Shown here: piece after piece, positions 1-12,339 of the stretch
Position numbering within the stretch: the stretch's first letter is position 1
How the letters are laid out: each line of letters opens with the position of its first letter
Source: Spirodela intermedia
Lineage: Eukaryota > Streptophyta > Magnoliopsida > Alismatales > Araceae
NCBI GenBank assembly: GCA_902729315.2
Contig: LR746271.1
Location: 2,006,001 to 2,070,000, forward strand
Direction: 5' to 3'
Length of the DNA: 64,000 nucleotides
Translations under genes and position numbers: made by a program
Notes under the pieces: model-generated
Databases searched by the model: none
What the model saw: only the letters and a program-made list of their open reading frames with translations
What the model was told of the DNA's origin: nothing

Positions 1-554
1 CTTTGTAGATATCTCATCCCTCATGTGCAAGTCTTGACTCTCAACACCACGTGCTTAAGTCAATGCACACTTTTCATTGAAGAACAACACTCTCCATGAA
101 CATATTATGACTCTTATCATCATGCCTTAACATTACCTTTTCTCTACTCACCACTCAAGTTACCTTAGGGCTTAATGGAGAGAGACAACCTCTAGTTTAG
201 TTAAATGATTTGTAGATTGCTCCAAATGATTATGATATAATTTTGAATTTTTCTTTTGTTGTACAATTGTTGTGTTATAGAAGATTGAGTATAGACTTCT
301 TCTTGAACTTCAGTGAATGATGTGGATGAAAATAACTTATTTCAATATTAACTCTATTATGTCTATGTCATTTTAGTATTTGAACATAATCATATTAGTT
401 TTAAAAACTTCTCATTACTTTGTCGATGGTCTAATAACCTACAGTTCATATTTTTAAACTTTCTATTATAGTAATTATTATCCATAGTATTTTATCTTGA
501 GATTTATAACTAATCGATGAATATTTTCTATTTCATTGTCATTATCATGAGTTA
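1..554. other. AT-rich intergenic DNA
   Basis: I see no gene, conserved protein segment or RNA gene here. The sequence is AT-rich and resembles the decayed repeat DNA that follows. Confidence 0.5.
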
Positions 555-1075
555 ATAATTATAACTATTAGTTTTATATATTAACTCATGAAAAAAAGCT
601 TTAGATTTACATTAAATAGAGAAAAATAATTCTTATGTGACTAATGTAATTTTTTTGGTTAATTATGTGATTTTATATAATTTTTCTATTTGTATTTTGG
701 GTAAAAAAAGAAGAAAGATAAAATAAATAAAAAATTGCAAAAAGAGGGGAGTTTCTAGACAACTAACCTAGAGGACACCTCACACGAGTGGGTAACTCAA
801 TTAGGGAAGCCATAAGCTGGGCTCAAATGACTAAGGACCATAAACACGTGCACGTCATACCTCTTCCACATTACCAAGGAGGGGGGCGTGCGTGGGGCAA
901 CATAATAATACACGACATGTGTGTGTGTAGGGATACACCACCTAGTTCCATCTTCTCCTCATGTAGTCCCAGCCATTTTCGTTTTAGGAGAAGGCACTGA
1001 TTACTCAAGATGGCCCAGATTTATATTGATGTCAAACCTCCCAAAATAATCAATGTGGGACTAAACCGCTGGCAG
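555..1075 (-). repeat. LTR-A fragment, reverse orientation
   Basis: Read on the minus strand, this matches the 3' third of the LTR-A copies at 9017-10701 and 41290-43031. It has the same order of landmarks: a block like CTAAACC..., a segment around GCCCCACGC, a CACGTGCACGTC-like stretch, an AT-rich tail, and CATTATCATGAGTTAAT at the outer end. The outer terminus is eroded and no target-site duplication is visible. It is a decayed fragment of the family with no coding capacity. Confidence 0.6.
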
Positions 1076-2790
1076 GAAATGTCAACAGAAGAATACCAAA
1101 AATAGTCAATTATCTCATTTATTATTTCAATGGTATAATAGTCAATTATTTTATCTCCTTTACATAGATGGGTGAACAATAGATGTTAGAATACCATGAA
1201 TGTCAAAAATTACAACTTTATTATGTTTTAACTCTATGATTTTCTTATAAAAAGCTGATCAATGAAATAGTCACCAAAGATGGTCTACTGCTGATGGGAT
1301 CTTCATCTACAATATTCTAGAATTATCATTTACAATTGACGAAGGATTATAAATAAAAGATCATGAAATTTTAAAAGAAATCTCTAATTAGTTGATGAAA
1401 GAGCCATTGTCAAGAATAGTGTGATCTACCAAGAGATTTGTTATAATCTCTTTAGAGTGTTCCAAATGCAATAAAGGGCCTCATTTTGTTGTATAGACTT
1501 AAGGATGAAGCTCTTTGAGATGCACTTTACCTCCATCAATCTCAGCTCTATTAGGTGATAGTCATCAAAGACCCATGTTCACCATCTTTTCACTTTGTTG
1601 GGTGATATGCTACGGCCTACCTTCATTTTCTAGACTTCACACAGGAATTTGGAGAGTGCCCATGTCATGCACGTCCAAAAATAGCCTTTGAGGCCACAGA
1701 CACCCCTTGGAAACCTTCCTAATCTTATAGAATTCCTTGACAACCACCATCGCAACATCGGAACTCTGATTTTCCTTGTTTAAACTTATTTAATACTTGA
1801 CTTAACAATAGTGTTCTTGAATTTAAGTTTGGAAACTCTTATTTAGTCTAGCACGATTCATTTGAGATTTACATATCTAGATAACTTTACTCGTCCTCCA
1901 TTTTATCTGCACATATAAGTGGATTGGTGTTATGATAATATTATGGATAAAAGAAATAGCATATATGTTTCTTCATTTCCCCGTGAATAGTATTTATGGC
2001 TCATATTTTTGTGAAAAAAATGTTATAAGATGATAAAAGTCTGAAATTATTTTATTTAGAACCATATTTTGTACATATTTTTGTATCCATTTGGTAAGAT
2101 CTAAGGATAAATAATTGTATAAGACACACTAATCTTTGGCTTAAAAAGGTGAATTGTTTCATTATTTTTGTATGAACTCCACTACTTCCTTAAACACAAT
2201 CCATAATAGAGCACATAATTATGAAGTCTTGTACAAAATATTATAATAATTTGAACTAGATATCATTTTGGACTATAAATCAAAACCAAGTCTACACTGG
2301 CTCTTTAGAACTGTCAAACTTTAGGCGTTCTTCCAGCATTAATTACCTTCTATGTATCTGTATGCCCATATTTAAAATACAACTTCATGTATCAAAGTGG
2401 GACTTGGGGCAAGGGGGGTGAAGGGAGGGGCGGACAGAAACATCTTACTGATATATTATGCTAGAAGATAAGAAGATTGACGAACAAGGGCATAAATTAT
2501 TCGTCATTCTTCTCTTTATGAGGCATTGGCTCATAGCAATAACTCAACCTAATTAGTAGGTTATTGTGTATTATCATAAAGACATGGTACGTTATTTTGA
2601 TGGAAAAGTGTTACTCTTAAGTCTTTATTTTTTGTCCAAGTGGGCCAAAAATATAAACCAAGAGGCAGGGGTTCTAGTTTGTGTTTCATTACTCTAGGCG
2701 TTCTCTAGTTATTTTCGTTTATCCATGCGTCGTTTGTCAGCCCTTTGGGTTAGTCGAATCTTAGATGAAACGAGCCCTTTCCACGATATA
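1076..2790. other. Intergenic, no gene seen
   Basis: AT-rich DNA without a convincing open frame or recognisable transposon domain. The last 200 bases become less AT-rich as they approach the small gene candidate at 3122. Confidence 0.5.
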
Positions 2791-3000
2791 TAAGTGAGCC
2801 GTGTACGCTCGGTGCACGTCTTGTGGGCCCCTGTTCAAAAAAAGTCAAGTACGGGGGAGGAGAAATACTTTCTGTGGGTCCCTGTTTACAAAAAAGTCAA
2901 GCAAGTGGGAGGACAAATACTTTCCACCGTCATCGCGTGGGTGGTCAACATTTCTTATCCTCTGCCTGTCCGTTTGCTCGAAGGCACGGGCCCCATTCTC

Positions 3001-3006
3001 TATATA
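3001..3006 (+). promoter_or_regulatory. TATA box of small gene candidate
   Basis: TATATA within CTCTATATACGCC lies about 115 bases upstream of the ATG at 3122, leaving room for a leader of roughly 85-90 bases. TGAC/GTCAA cores occur in the 200 bases upstream (for example near 2843, 2896 and 2944). These resemble W-box cores, but that is only a motif match. Confidence 0.4.
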
Positions 3007-3121
3007 CGCCATTATTCAGCTCACCTTGCTGACGTTAGGTGATAACCCAGTCTTCTGGCATGTTGTTATATACATCGACAGTTGGCAACGTTCCTGGAGC
3101 AGCAGTAGTATCAGAATAAAG

Positions 3122-3422
3122 ATGATCATCAACAAGCTGAAGCAGCTATCCGCCGAGAATCCCCCCACCTCTCCCAAAGGTTGGGCCTTTCTTCTTTGCT
3201 ACTTGGGGCTCATGACCCGTGTACTTTCTATTTCTGACTATCTGTGCGCATTGGATTCGGTCGGCAGAGGGTGGTGCTGCCTCTGCGGCGGCGAGCACGC
3301 CGTCGCCGGACGCTAAGGAGAACGTTTCGCCGAGCGTCTTTAACCCGGGCAGCAACCTGTTCAGCAAGGCCATCGGCGCCGAGATCCTCGACAAGCCCCC
3401 GCCCAGCGCCGCCACCGGATAG
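3122..3422 (+). CDS. Small two-exon protein, unknown function
   Basis: Exon 1 is 3122-3179 and exon 2 is 3268-3422, joined in phase across an 88-base intron with GT (3180) and AG (3266-3267). The product is 70 residues. It starts MIINKLKQLSAENPPTSPK and continues through an Ala/Ser-rich stretch to a better-ordered C-terminal half containing KENVSPSVFNPGSNL and AIGAEILDKPPP. I do not recognise the family. Support is indirect: a TATA box at the right distance, a clean in-phase intron, a GC-rich coding exon in AT-rich surroundings, and a non-repetitive sequence. It could be a decayed gene or the end of a larger one. No organelle-targeting signal is obvious. Confidence 0.45.
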
Positions 3423-6400
3423 ACGGGTTCGCCCCCCCCTCGCTCCAATTCTCTATCTATCTATCCGTCTGTATTTCTCTCTCTTGCAACAATATATCGT
3501 TAATTGGCAGGCTTTAAACCGTGGAGACCAAGAGGTCGCATCCCTGAAGAGGACAGTATACCTAGGAACGTAGGTAGCCCGCTTTCATGTGATGCAGTCA
3601 CCGTGCCAGACGCCGTCTTCTTTCGTACTCCAAAGGTGGTTATCTGGTGTGTAGCGTTTGAATAAGTTCTTCCAGTGTGTGTGAAGGGCATCATCCCTCT
3701 AGTCCATGTACTGTGGATATTGTGCACGAAGGTAAAATCTTGTTGTTCGAATCTGTCTTGGCGAACAAGCCCAACGGCTCTACTGAGATCCTGCACCAGA
3801 CCAAGGGCAGCGCAACGAGCTGACCTGAGAGGGTGAGACCCAGATCCTCCGGCAGCTTTCGGCTTCCATGAACGTCCACCGTCCCAATTCGAACCATCTT
3901 GAATCGCTCTTGAAGCGTCCGAAAAGTTCCAAGTTTACGGGAAGAGCAGAAAAATGCCACCTTTTCCTCTTTGGCCTCCCCTGTTCCTGCTGCAGCTTTG
4001 GTGGTCACCTCCCCAGACCTGAGAAGGACAAAGGACTTCTAGAGGTGCCCTTTCCAATCTGAGGAAACAAGTGAAAGCTGACCTCACTGATTATATTAAT
4101 TTCAGGAATGACCTCTCGAAATGGTTGTTTCAATGATCTCCTACGATGCATATGTTGCAAATCAGACCCTCTTTTTATCAAATAAGTAAATTTACGAAAG
4201 AAAGGGAGAAACCAAAGAAAGTAAATTTTAAACATAAAATGTAATTATATTTTGAAGTATAAGGAAATAATCATTTTTTTAGGTTTTTTATATGAATTAA
4301 GAAGCATGAGTCAACAAAGAAAGAGAAGAACTTTTAAGAAACTAAAACTAATCAAATAGCAAAAGACAAAATGCAAGTACTTTGATTTTTTTAGATGAAA
4401 AATCATCAGTCTCCAAAAAGAGAAAAGAAAAACCCCAAACAAATGAGATTGTATCAGTTACCTGAGTAGTTTCATTAAATCCTCAAGAAAAGTTCTTCCT
4501 TTGGCTCCTACGTTGAGCTTGCTCAATTTTTTATTTTTTTCTTTTCTAATTCCTCAAGAAAGAAGAAAGAAAACAAAAATAGTGCATAATCAAGCTTTTT
4601 AAAGAACTAATATACATTAATATCTTATCAACCAAAATCATCCCTGACAATGGCACCAAAAGTTTCATATCACTTTGGTCATTGGAAATAAAGTGATCAA
4701 TTTTCAAATATTTATAAACCGAATTGAAAATAATTGTTTTTTAAGAAATAAGTTTTGTTGAATTCAAGTCATCTACATGGATTTTGGTCAATCTCAATAT
4801 CAAATTTTCATTCCAAACAATCTATTGAGGTAAAATGAAATAATAAAGAATAAAAGAAGAACAATTATTTTCTCTAGGTTTTGGTCTTCAATATTTGATG
4901 ATGTGGTCACCAAATTCTAAGCTTTGAATCTCCAAAATTTGATGTATGCTAAAGTGTTAGAGTTGATTAATGAAATTAGACCTGAAAGAATTTCCAAAGA
5001 AAATGGCAGAAAGATCAAAAAATAAAAGGAAAATAAATCATGAAAAATAAGCCAAAAATCAAGAAAAGTAGGGGACGAGAGAGAAAATATGAGAGCTAAT
5101 GGGGGTCTCTCCACTAGTGTGAATCGGGAAGATGATTTTGAGTTGAATTCAGATAATAATAAAAAAGATTTCGAAATAAAATGATTCAAGTCATCTAACA
5201 AATTAAGCTTAACCCAAAAACCTTAAAATCAAAAAAACATATTCTGAAAGGAAAATTAAAACCCAAATTATCTGCTGATAGTAAGATGGGAAAATGATTT
5301 TGATTCAAATCCTTATAAAATTAGAGAAATATATAAAAATAGAGAGATTGTGATGATTTTAATCAAGTTAAACTTCATTAATAAAATTACAATTGTGCAA
5401 AGAATGACTAAAATATTAAATAATTGTGAATACTCATCCTTGCCTATCACCTTAGAATAGAGTATAGTAGTGGATGGAAACTAAGCTCAAAATCCATTCA
5501 ACATTGGTAAAAATATAGATGAAAAATACTTAATTTCATCTTTTATCTATCACCCACGTGATAGAATAAGTGAAATAGAAAATCAAATCGAATAAAAGTA
5601 TATATTTAATTAAAAAACACCACTATTGTTCTACCCCTCTATTACCCATAAACAAAGTACTTGAAAATGAATGCCAAATTGGTCTATAGACTGGTAAAAA
5701 CTAGATTTAAGACTTCATTCTTGTCACCTCCATGACACCTAGATGATGGGTTAAGAAAAATAAAGATAAAGTGCAATGAAAGGAAAACTTAAACTCATAA
5801 GTACCCAATATGCCTCTGCTCATCTTTGGCTTTCACTCAGTGTGAACTTAGCCTGAAAAGTATGAAAATCAAGCAAATCTATTTCTATTTATCATGCTTA
5901 AACCTCTTTCCACATTATCTAGACCTTATGATGTTGGACAAACTAATCAATTGTAATTAAATCAATCTAGACCAACTCACAAGGAGACTAGAAAAATTCA
6001 CATGAATTTTAGAGTCTAGTGGCAACTAATTTTGACTTAATTGAATCTTGCAAAGGATTGGAAATCGGATCTCCTATCCAATGGTTCAAGATGTCTAGGT
6101 TTTAATGAATTAGATCAAATATGGACTAGGGTTTTAGGATCACCAATTAATAATTTCATGGCTAGCCTATGAGACACGCAAGTGTTATTACAAGTAAAGA
6201 ATTAATAGTGAGATCAGAAATACTACAAAAGATGAAAAGTGAGCACACCTTAATATGGAGAGATGTAATCTCATGATTGTTGATTTTCAAACCTTAAGGT
6301 AAATCTTCAATGATTTTAGAAAGTGGTTAAAAATGAAATGAAAGAGTGAGAAGGGTGGATGTGTGGAACGAAAATGGCAATTGACTTTCACGGCCTCTCC

Positions 6401-6657
6401 AAAGATGGGCTGTTGACCCTTACGGCCTCTCCCTAAAGAGTGAATTGACCCTCATAGCCTCCCTCTAAGATAAGGGCAAGAATTGAGGAGAAATTCTTCA
6501 CACAAGAAAATTTTACCAAATGTGTCTCACATAAGAGTTTATCTCCCTATTTATAGGAGAATTTCAAGGTTTAAACATATAATTCAAGGTTGTGCCCTGT
6601 TCTTGTTGACCAACAAAGGGGTGTTGGTTCTTCCAAGGTTGCTCCTTGAAGAGTTGT
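3423..6657. other. Intergenic, decayed repeat DNA
   Basis: No supportable gene. From 3423 to about 4080 the base composition is mixed and may hold a transposon end, but no domain is recognisable. From 4080 onward it is AT-rich. At 6379-6470 a phrase of the type TTGACC(C)TTACGGCCTCTCC recurs three times at about 40-base spacing, a small decayed tandem repeat. Confidence 0.45.
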
Positions 6658-9016
6658 TGACATGACTTAATCATTAAAATAAATTAGAAGTATTTTGGTA
6701 AAACTATATCAATTATGGTTCAATAAAATGTTTCAAAAATAGTGAACAAATTTGGATTAGATGACAACAATGTAAAATAATATTAATTAAAATTTAATTT
6801 TTTCTCTAAGAATATAATTATTATATTATTTTAAAACTAAAGAATAGAGAGAAAATCTATTTAAAAATTTACAAAAGGAAGAAATTCAGGTGTTAATATC
6901 AAGATGATGTTGCCAACCCAAGGAACAAGATTTGGATGAAAATAGAATTCTATTTGATATGTAAATGATTAGAGACTATTTTATTAATCAAATTATGATT
7001 TGTAAAAGTCAAAAGAATTGTGATTGAGTAAAGTAGTCTCATAACTTAAAATTACATAAAATTTTAATAAAGTAAATAATAATTCAGATTAAAATAAAAA
7101 TCTATAGTTTCAACATCATGGTGACAATCATTAAAGTTCTTAACATTCAAGAGGATTTCCATGTAATGTGCTGGCCTCAAAGGTTCTCCTTGGACATTAA
7201 TGATGTGGGCTATCTTTGGATCTTCTTAAGAAGTCTAAAAATTGACAAAATTAATTAATAATTCAAAAGGTTAGTGTCGATGGATTATTTGACGACTATG
7301 ACCTAATAGAGATTAATTAGTTGGAGCATGGGCACATCTTTCGGAGATTCTTCCTCAAGTTTTTTGAACCAAGAGGAAGCTAATATTGCATATAGTTTAG
7401 TCTAGAAAGGTGGTGATTCGTGTTCTAACAATTTTTCTTGTTCTCAATGATGTCATATTCATCAATCAATTAGAGATAAATTCCTTCAATGAATTCACGA
7501 TTTTAATATTCAATGTACTTGATTAGTTGCTAACGTTAATGCACAAATAATTGATGAAATTTAGGTCAATGATCAAATGATTTTGGTGGCTTGATCCTTG
7601 ATCAACACTCTTGATAAGGCCTCAATACTATATGGTAGGATATGTATATTTGATATGATTATAGTCGAAATGTCTTAATGAATGCATACATTCGATGTAA
7701 ACATATTTCTTCTGTGAATTTATAGTGTATTGAATTACATTATTAAATTATATATATTTTATAACATGAATATTCTATTTAATGAAAAGCACACAAGATC
7801 AAAGAAATTAGGGCCCAAGAAGAATAAATGGAGGAGGGAGACAAGCAGAAGAAGGAGAAATCATGACAGCGACAACCACAACAATGACGACAGTGACAAC
7901 ATTGACAGCGGCAATGAGTCCTATTCTATGTGATAGGTAGGGAAGGGGCCGAGCATGGTAGTGGTGGCGCTCATGATGACAATAACAATAGTGGTGACAA
8001 CAGCAACAATGATTGTGAACTCTTGTTTTGTAGGACAGGCAAAGGAAGAGATGAGCATAGCAGCAGCAGCACTCATGACAGTGACAATAGAAGTGGTGGC
8101 AACATCGGTAGTGGTTGTGAATTCTTGTTTGGCATGATAGGCAAATGAGATGAGTACGGCAATAGCGGCAATAACAAAGACAATACACTCTTGACAATAG
8201 CAAGAACATCAATGGTTGCGAGCTCCCTTACTATGTGATAGGCAGAAGAAGAGTCGAGCATAGTAGCAACATCATCCACACTCTCAGACTTAGAATGGGA
8301 TGTTTTAGTTTCTGCATGTATTTAGTTATGTATTTCGTTTTCTTTATGAATGCTGCAAATAGTGGACTATGAGATTATAAATACACAACTATGTATTTAG
8401 CCTCGCCCAGACACTTAATTAAAAATATTCGTGCATCACACAATACCAAGTTTTCCTTATGGACCGACCCAAATCCATTATACATTATAAATAATTGAAA
8501 ACATAATTTTTAGATATTTAGTTTTAATAAATTCTAAAAGTAATTACTTCTTAAAACAAAGATTAGAGTAACATCAAATAAAAATTAAAAGTTAAATAGA
8601 TTAAAAATATGAATTTTGGCTCTAGTGAGATTCGAACTTTCGTTGTTTACCTAGTTACGTGAGAAAAGGTTAGTAAGTTACCCACATACCCTTGACCAAT
8701 GACACCATGAGGGCATATTCTTCTTATAGTATAGGGGTTTGTTTTACATAAAAATGTTTAAAACATTGCAAGAAAGTACTAGTGTTAGTTTACTCTCTCA
8801 TCAATTGTTTCTAAATATTTGAGATAAATCTATATTGGTACTTATTTTTTTATTTGAGTTTCTTCTCCTAAAAACAAAATGTCCAAGACTAAAGGAGAGC
8901 ACTAATTGAGATGGTCTACCCCCACATACACAAGTGTGTATGACTACTCTTTGTCCCACACCTGATTGGCCCTTAGTGTCATGGAAGGGAAGTGACACAC
9001 ATGTGCTCCACATGGG
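6658..9016 (+). repeat. Degenerate LTR-A copy, interrupted by a minisatellite
   Basis: It begins TGACATGACTTAATCATTA, the counterpart of the LTR-A terminus TGATGTGACTTAGTCATTG. It then follows the family order: an AT-rich block with TATCAATTATGGTTCAATAAAA, then a GC-richer block around 7140-7220. Family similarity is lost from about 7640 to 8560, where a tandem array sits, and resumes near 8590 through the GATTCGAAC motif to about 9016. There the intact LTR-A copy at 9017 begins. Sequence resembling its continuation reappears at 10702, so the younger copy appears to have inserted into this older one. Confidence 0.55.
7825..8275 (+). repeat. ~102-bp tandem repeat with 34-codon units
   Basis: The phrase GTGATAGGTAGG / GTAGGACAGGCAAAG / GCATGATAGGCAAATG / GTGATAGGCAGAAG recurs near 7927, 8029, 8130 and 8231, a period of 101-102 bases. 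Two central units are open in one plus-strand frame and translate to 34-residue repeats rich in Asn, Asp, Ser and Gly, each with a C-E-(L/F)-L-F motif. The flanking units are out of frame or contain stops. The array lies inside a degenerate LTR-A copy. It is probably a transposon-borne minisatellite, not a gene. Confidence 0.6.
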
Positions 9017-10701
9017 TGATGTGACTTAGTCATTGTATAGTAAATAACGTAAATTTAAAATTTATAAAACTAAAAAATATAACTTTTTAGATATTTAGAA
9101 GTATTTTTGAACAAATATATCAATTATAATTCAATAAAACTTCTAAAAATAGTGGTGATTTTCCATGTCGATCATAGGAATGTAATATAATATTGGGTAA
9201 TTTATCAAAAATTTCTTCAAAAAATACTAATTTTATAAATTTTATAATAAGAAATGAAAATTAAATATATTTAAAATTCACAAAAAAGGAAATAAGGGTG
9301 TGGACTTCAAGATAACATTAATGCCTGACAAAGGTGAATTGAACAGAAATAGAGTTTGACTCAAAGATTCTTATATAAGTAGTTATAGATAATTTAATTG
9401 ATCAAATTAAAATCTGTAAAATCTGTAAATGAAGTAAAAATTAAGTTGAAAGCAAGAAAATGGAGTTTCGACATCGTGACAGTGATGCGTTGGTGATGCA
9501 TTGAAATCCTAAGCGTTTGAAAGGATCATCATGTAGTGCTTACGGCCTCGAAGGCTCTCTTTGGACAAGGACGACATGGGTAATCTCTAGATCTCTTTGC
9601 GAAGTCTAGAGATCAATAAAATGGGTCATCAAATTGTCTCAAGTGGCTGTTACTCGACAAAGCAGAAAAATAACAACTTTGCAGCTCTTTGATGGCTGTC
9701 ACCCGACAAAGAGGAGCTAGATGGAGATGGGGTGTGTGTTAGGGAGCTTCATCCTCAGGTTCGCGTAGCAAGAGGAGGCTCTTCATGACATCCGGTACGC
9801 TCTCAGGAGGTGGTGACTTGTTTCCCAACAGATTGTCTTCTTCCTCATGACGGCTTGTTCGTCAATCAATCAAAGATACTTTACTCAATGGATTTGTGAT
9901 CCTTTTATTGCAAATCGTTCAATAATTTTAGTAACAATGTTCTGCGAATTGCATTGACGAGATTTTCGCCGATGATCTAGTAATTCATGCAGCTTAATCC
10001 TTCTAGTGATCTGTAGGAAAGTTGCGATAATCAAATAAAAAATATAAGTTTTAGCTTTGGGAGGATTCGAACTCATGCTAGTTGCCTGCCTACATGAGAG
10101 AGATTGAAATAAGTATTCTAATGCCCTTATCAAATGATGTCATCATGGTAGATTTCTATTATAAATAAGAGATATTGTAGATATTAAAATTATCAAAGCC
10201 TTATGGGGAAGGTGTGACACAGGTTTAGTCTCACATCACTTGTGCGCTGAAGTTTCGGGCGAATATATAGTAATATTACATTTACAAGCAAGTCCCTTTC
10301 TCCCACATATACGACCACTCCTTGCCCCATAATTGGCTGGCCATCGGTGACGTGGAAAGGGAGTGGTGCACATGTCCCCCCATTAGTCCTAGCCACTCAA
10401 GCCCCTGCTCGTGGCTCCTCAATGACTGCTCTTCCAACCCGCTTATAGGCTCGGTTGGCCAGCAGGTATCCCCCATTTTGCTATATTTTTATTTTAATTT
10501 ATTTTTATCTATTTATCTTAAAAATAAGACTATAAAAATCATATAAGTTTTTAGAAAATCACATAATTAGCCAAAAATTCACATTAATCGACTGAAAACT
10601 ACTTTTCACACTTTAACATAAATATAAGTCTATTTATCATAAGTTAAGACTAAAACTATATTATTTACTAATTATTAACTCATGATAATGAAGACTTATC
10701 A
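9017..10701 (+). mobile_element. Solo LTR, family LTR-A (copy 1)
   Basis: The unit runs from TGATGTGACTTAG to GAAGACTTATCA, giving TG...CA ends with short inverted termini (TGAT/ATCA). The same unit is found at 41290-43031 with matching order and ends. The flanking five bases are ATGGG on the left and ATGGT on the right, a target-site duplication with one mismatch. No internal retrotransposon region adjoins, so it is best read as a solo LTR. Sequence on either side (ending near 9016 and restarting at 10702) resembles one interrupted LTR-A copy, indicating nesting. TG...CA ends and 5-bp duplications are the norm for LTR retrotransposons; the lineage is unknown. Confidence 0.7.
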
Positions 10702-10914
10702 ATGGTTCTTTAGCAACATGAGCTCCACAACTCATGCCTTCGACAGACATGTAGTATCCTTCTAGAGCAACTACCGACAAAATCTTGGAAGCATGATTAG
10801 TTGAATAGAAATTTTAGATTGTGTACAATAAATTGTTGGGCAGAACTTTATTTTCACCTGAATCATTGTTCTTCGAGTGTTGATGTTTGCATCATAATTT
10901 CTTCTTTTTCTCTA
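10702..10914. other. Remnant flank of the older LTR-A copy
   Basis: The first ~40 bases (TAGCAACATGAGC...) resemble the LTR-A segment CTTAGCCACTTGAGCC found at 42733-42748, as expected if the older copy resumes here. After that similarity is lost. No gene is seen. Confidence 0.4.
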
Positions 10915-11176
10915 ATTTTTAAAAGGATTATTTTACAATCTTTTATTCCAAAACTTATAGAACATCATATTCTTTAAAAATATTTTGAAATTTTACATGA
11001 TATAATTTTACATCCCTTGATCAGTCTTGAAAGTTCTCACTATTTTTAGAACTTTTTATAAAATTAGAATTGATCTATGTTTGCATAAATATTTCTATAT
11101 TTCAAAAATTAGTATTTTCTGATTTTATAAATTTTAAAATTTACATGATTTAATAAATAATAGCCAAGTCACGTCA
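10915..11176 (-). repeat. LTR-A 5'-end fragment, reverse orientation
   Basis: The minus strand begins TGACGTGACTTGGCTATT and carries the first ~250 bases of LTR-A, including GTAAATTTTAAAATTTATAAAA and a TAGTGAGAAC-like block. It faces the copy at 9017, so the two look superficially like long terminal inverted repeats. The precise LTR ends found elsewhere make an independent fragment more likely. Confidence 0.55.
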
Positions 11177-11489
11177 ATCATACTTAGAGGAGATTGTTTA
11201 ACTAATCTTTAATGCATGTCTTATGCTGATGAGTTATTGTCTAGAATATATGCTTATAACTTTTATTCATACTTTAATTCAGATCATTCAAGTCGTATGT
11301 TTTTCTTGACAAAGGGGGGAACGGCCAAAATACCGATCTCAAGGAACTCAAATGATATGTTACTATTCAAGCTGCATGGGCTTGATTTTGAGTTTTCTAC
11401 TGCATAACATGTCTTTCATAGATAATCTTTATAACATATATGTTACTGATTTTTTTGATTTTGAGTTTTTTACTTTATAACATATTAGT
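11177..11489. other. Intergenic, no gene seen
   Basis: AT-rich. The phrase TTGATTTTGAGTTTT(C/T)TAC recurs near 11383 and 11456, a minor local duplication. No coding content. Confidence 0.4.
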
Positions 11490-12110
11490 TTCATAAAACT
11501 TGTTTCACACAAGGTGCATGAGATCGATTTTGAGTTTCTTTTAGAGATTCGTGGTATTTCATCAAACAATTTTCTTTGAGTCTCAATTCAAGTTGGTCAC
11601 TTTCTCTTGTTATTTTCTCTACATAAGTATTTAATGTGCCATTATGTAGGTTATTTGACAAAAACTTTTCCTCTACCTCTTTAACTCCATGCAAGTAATT
11701 AAACTTAGCTGCCATATAGGACTTAAGGTTAAGTCCTACTTTAGTCATAATGTTCTTTAGTTCATAGGTTCCTTCCTTCTTAACTTCTTATGACTATCTA
11801 TCATATATAGTGAAAGATGCATGATCTATGAAATTCTCACTAAACATCTCATACAATTGATAGACTTTATCTTCATCCTTATTCATCAAATTACCTCCAC
11901 ACATCACATCAACCATCTATCTATTTTACTTTGTTAATTCATCATAAAACACTATTGATTTATCATTTTGGTACTTCATGATGTGGACATTTCCTAAGAA
12001 GTTCCTTACATTTAAAGGTAAAAAATAATATATTTTATATTAAAATATAATAAAGGAATATTAAAAATATAAACATGCTATAAAGTATGTAAAAACCATA
12101 CATTAAGCAC
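11490..12110 (-). pseudogene. Ty3/gypsy gag relic
   Basis: The minus-strand translation, allowing stops, reads IVFYDELTK then GGNLMNKDEDKVYQL, followed by an open stretch at 11748-11491 containing MTKVGLNLKSYMAAKFNY. The order (short FY-GL box, then D-x-x-x-GG, then an E/D-rich helix with Y-x-L) matches the capsid region of plant gypsy gag proteins, as I know that family. Several in-frame stops and an AT-rich decay pattern show it is dead. No LTR, protease or polymerase portion was found beside it. Confidence 0.5.
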
Positions 12111-12339
12111 ATCTTTCACATAATTAATCTAAATTATGCTTTACTTGATTTCTCCTTAAATATATATATTTAGCATGAATTGACACACCAAATATAGTAA
12201 TTATGCATTACTTATCACATAAAAGTGATGTTTTGTCACTCACCAATGGGGTGATAGTTCAAGAGATTTTCCTACCTCTGTATAGTAAAACTCTGAAACA
12301 AGTCCCCCTTTACATTAGTGGAGGAAACCCTAATATCCC

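Noticed and set aside
3691-4008. 105-residue minus-strand open frame
   Set aside because: No recognised domain, no promoter or splice context, and the region may be transposon debris.
9017-11176. Mutator-like element with long terminal inverted repeats
   Set aside because: The LTR-A start at 9017 and the reversed fragment ending at 11176 mimic inverted repeats. The family has TG...CA ends with 5-bp duplications around a 1.7-kb unit in two places, so solo LTRs plus an independent fragment fit better, and no 9-bp duplication is present.
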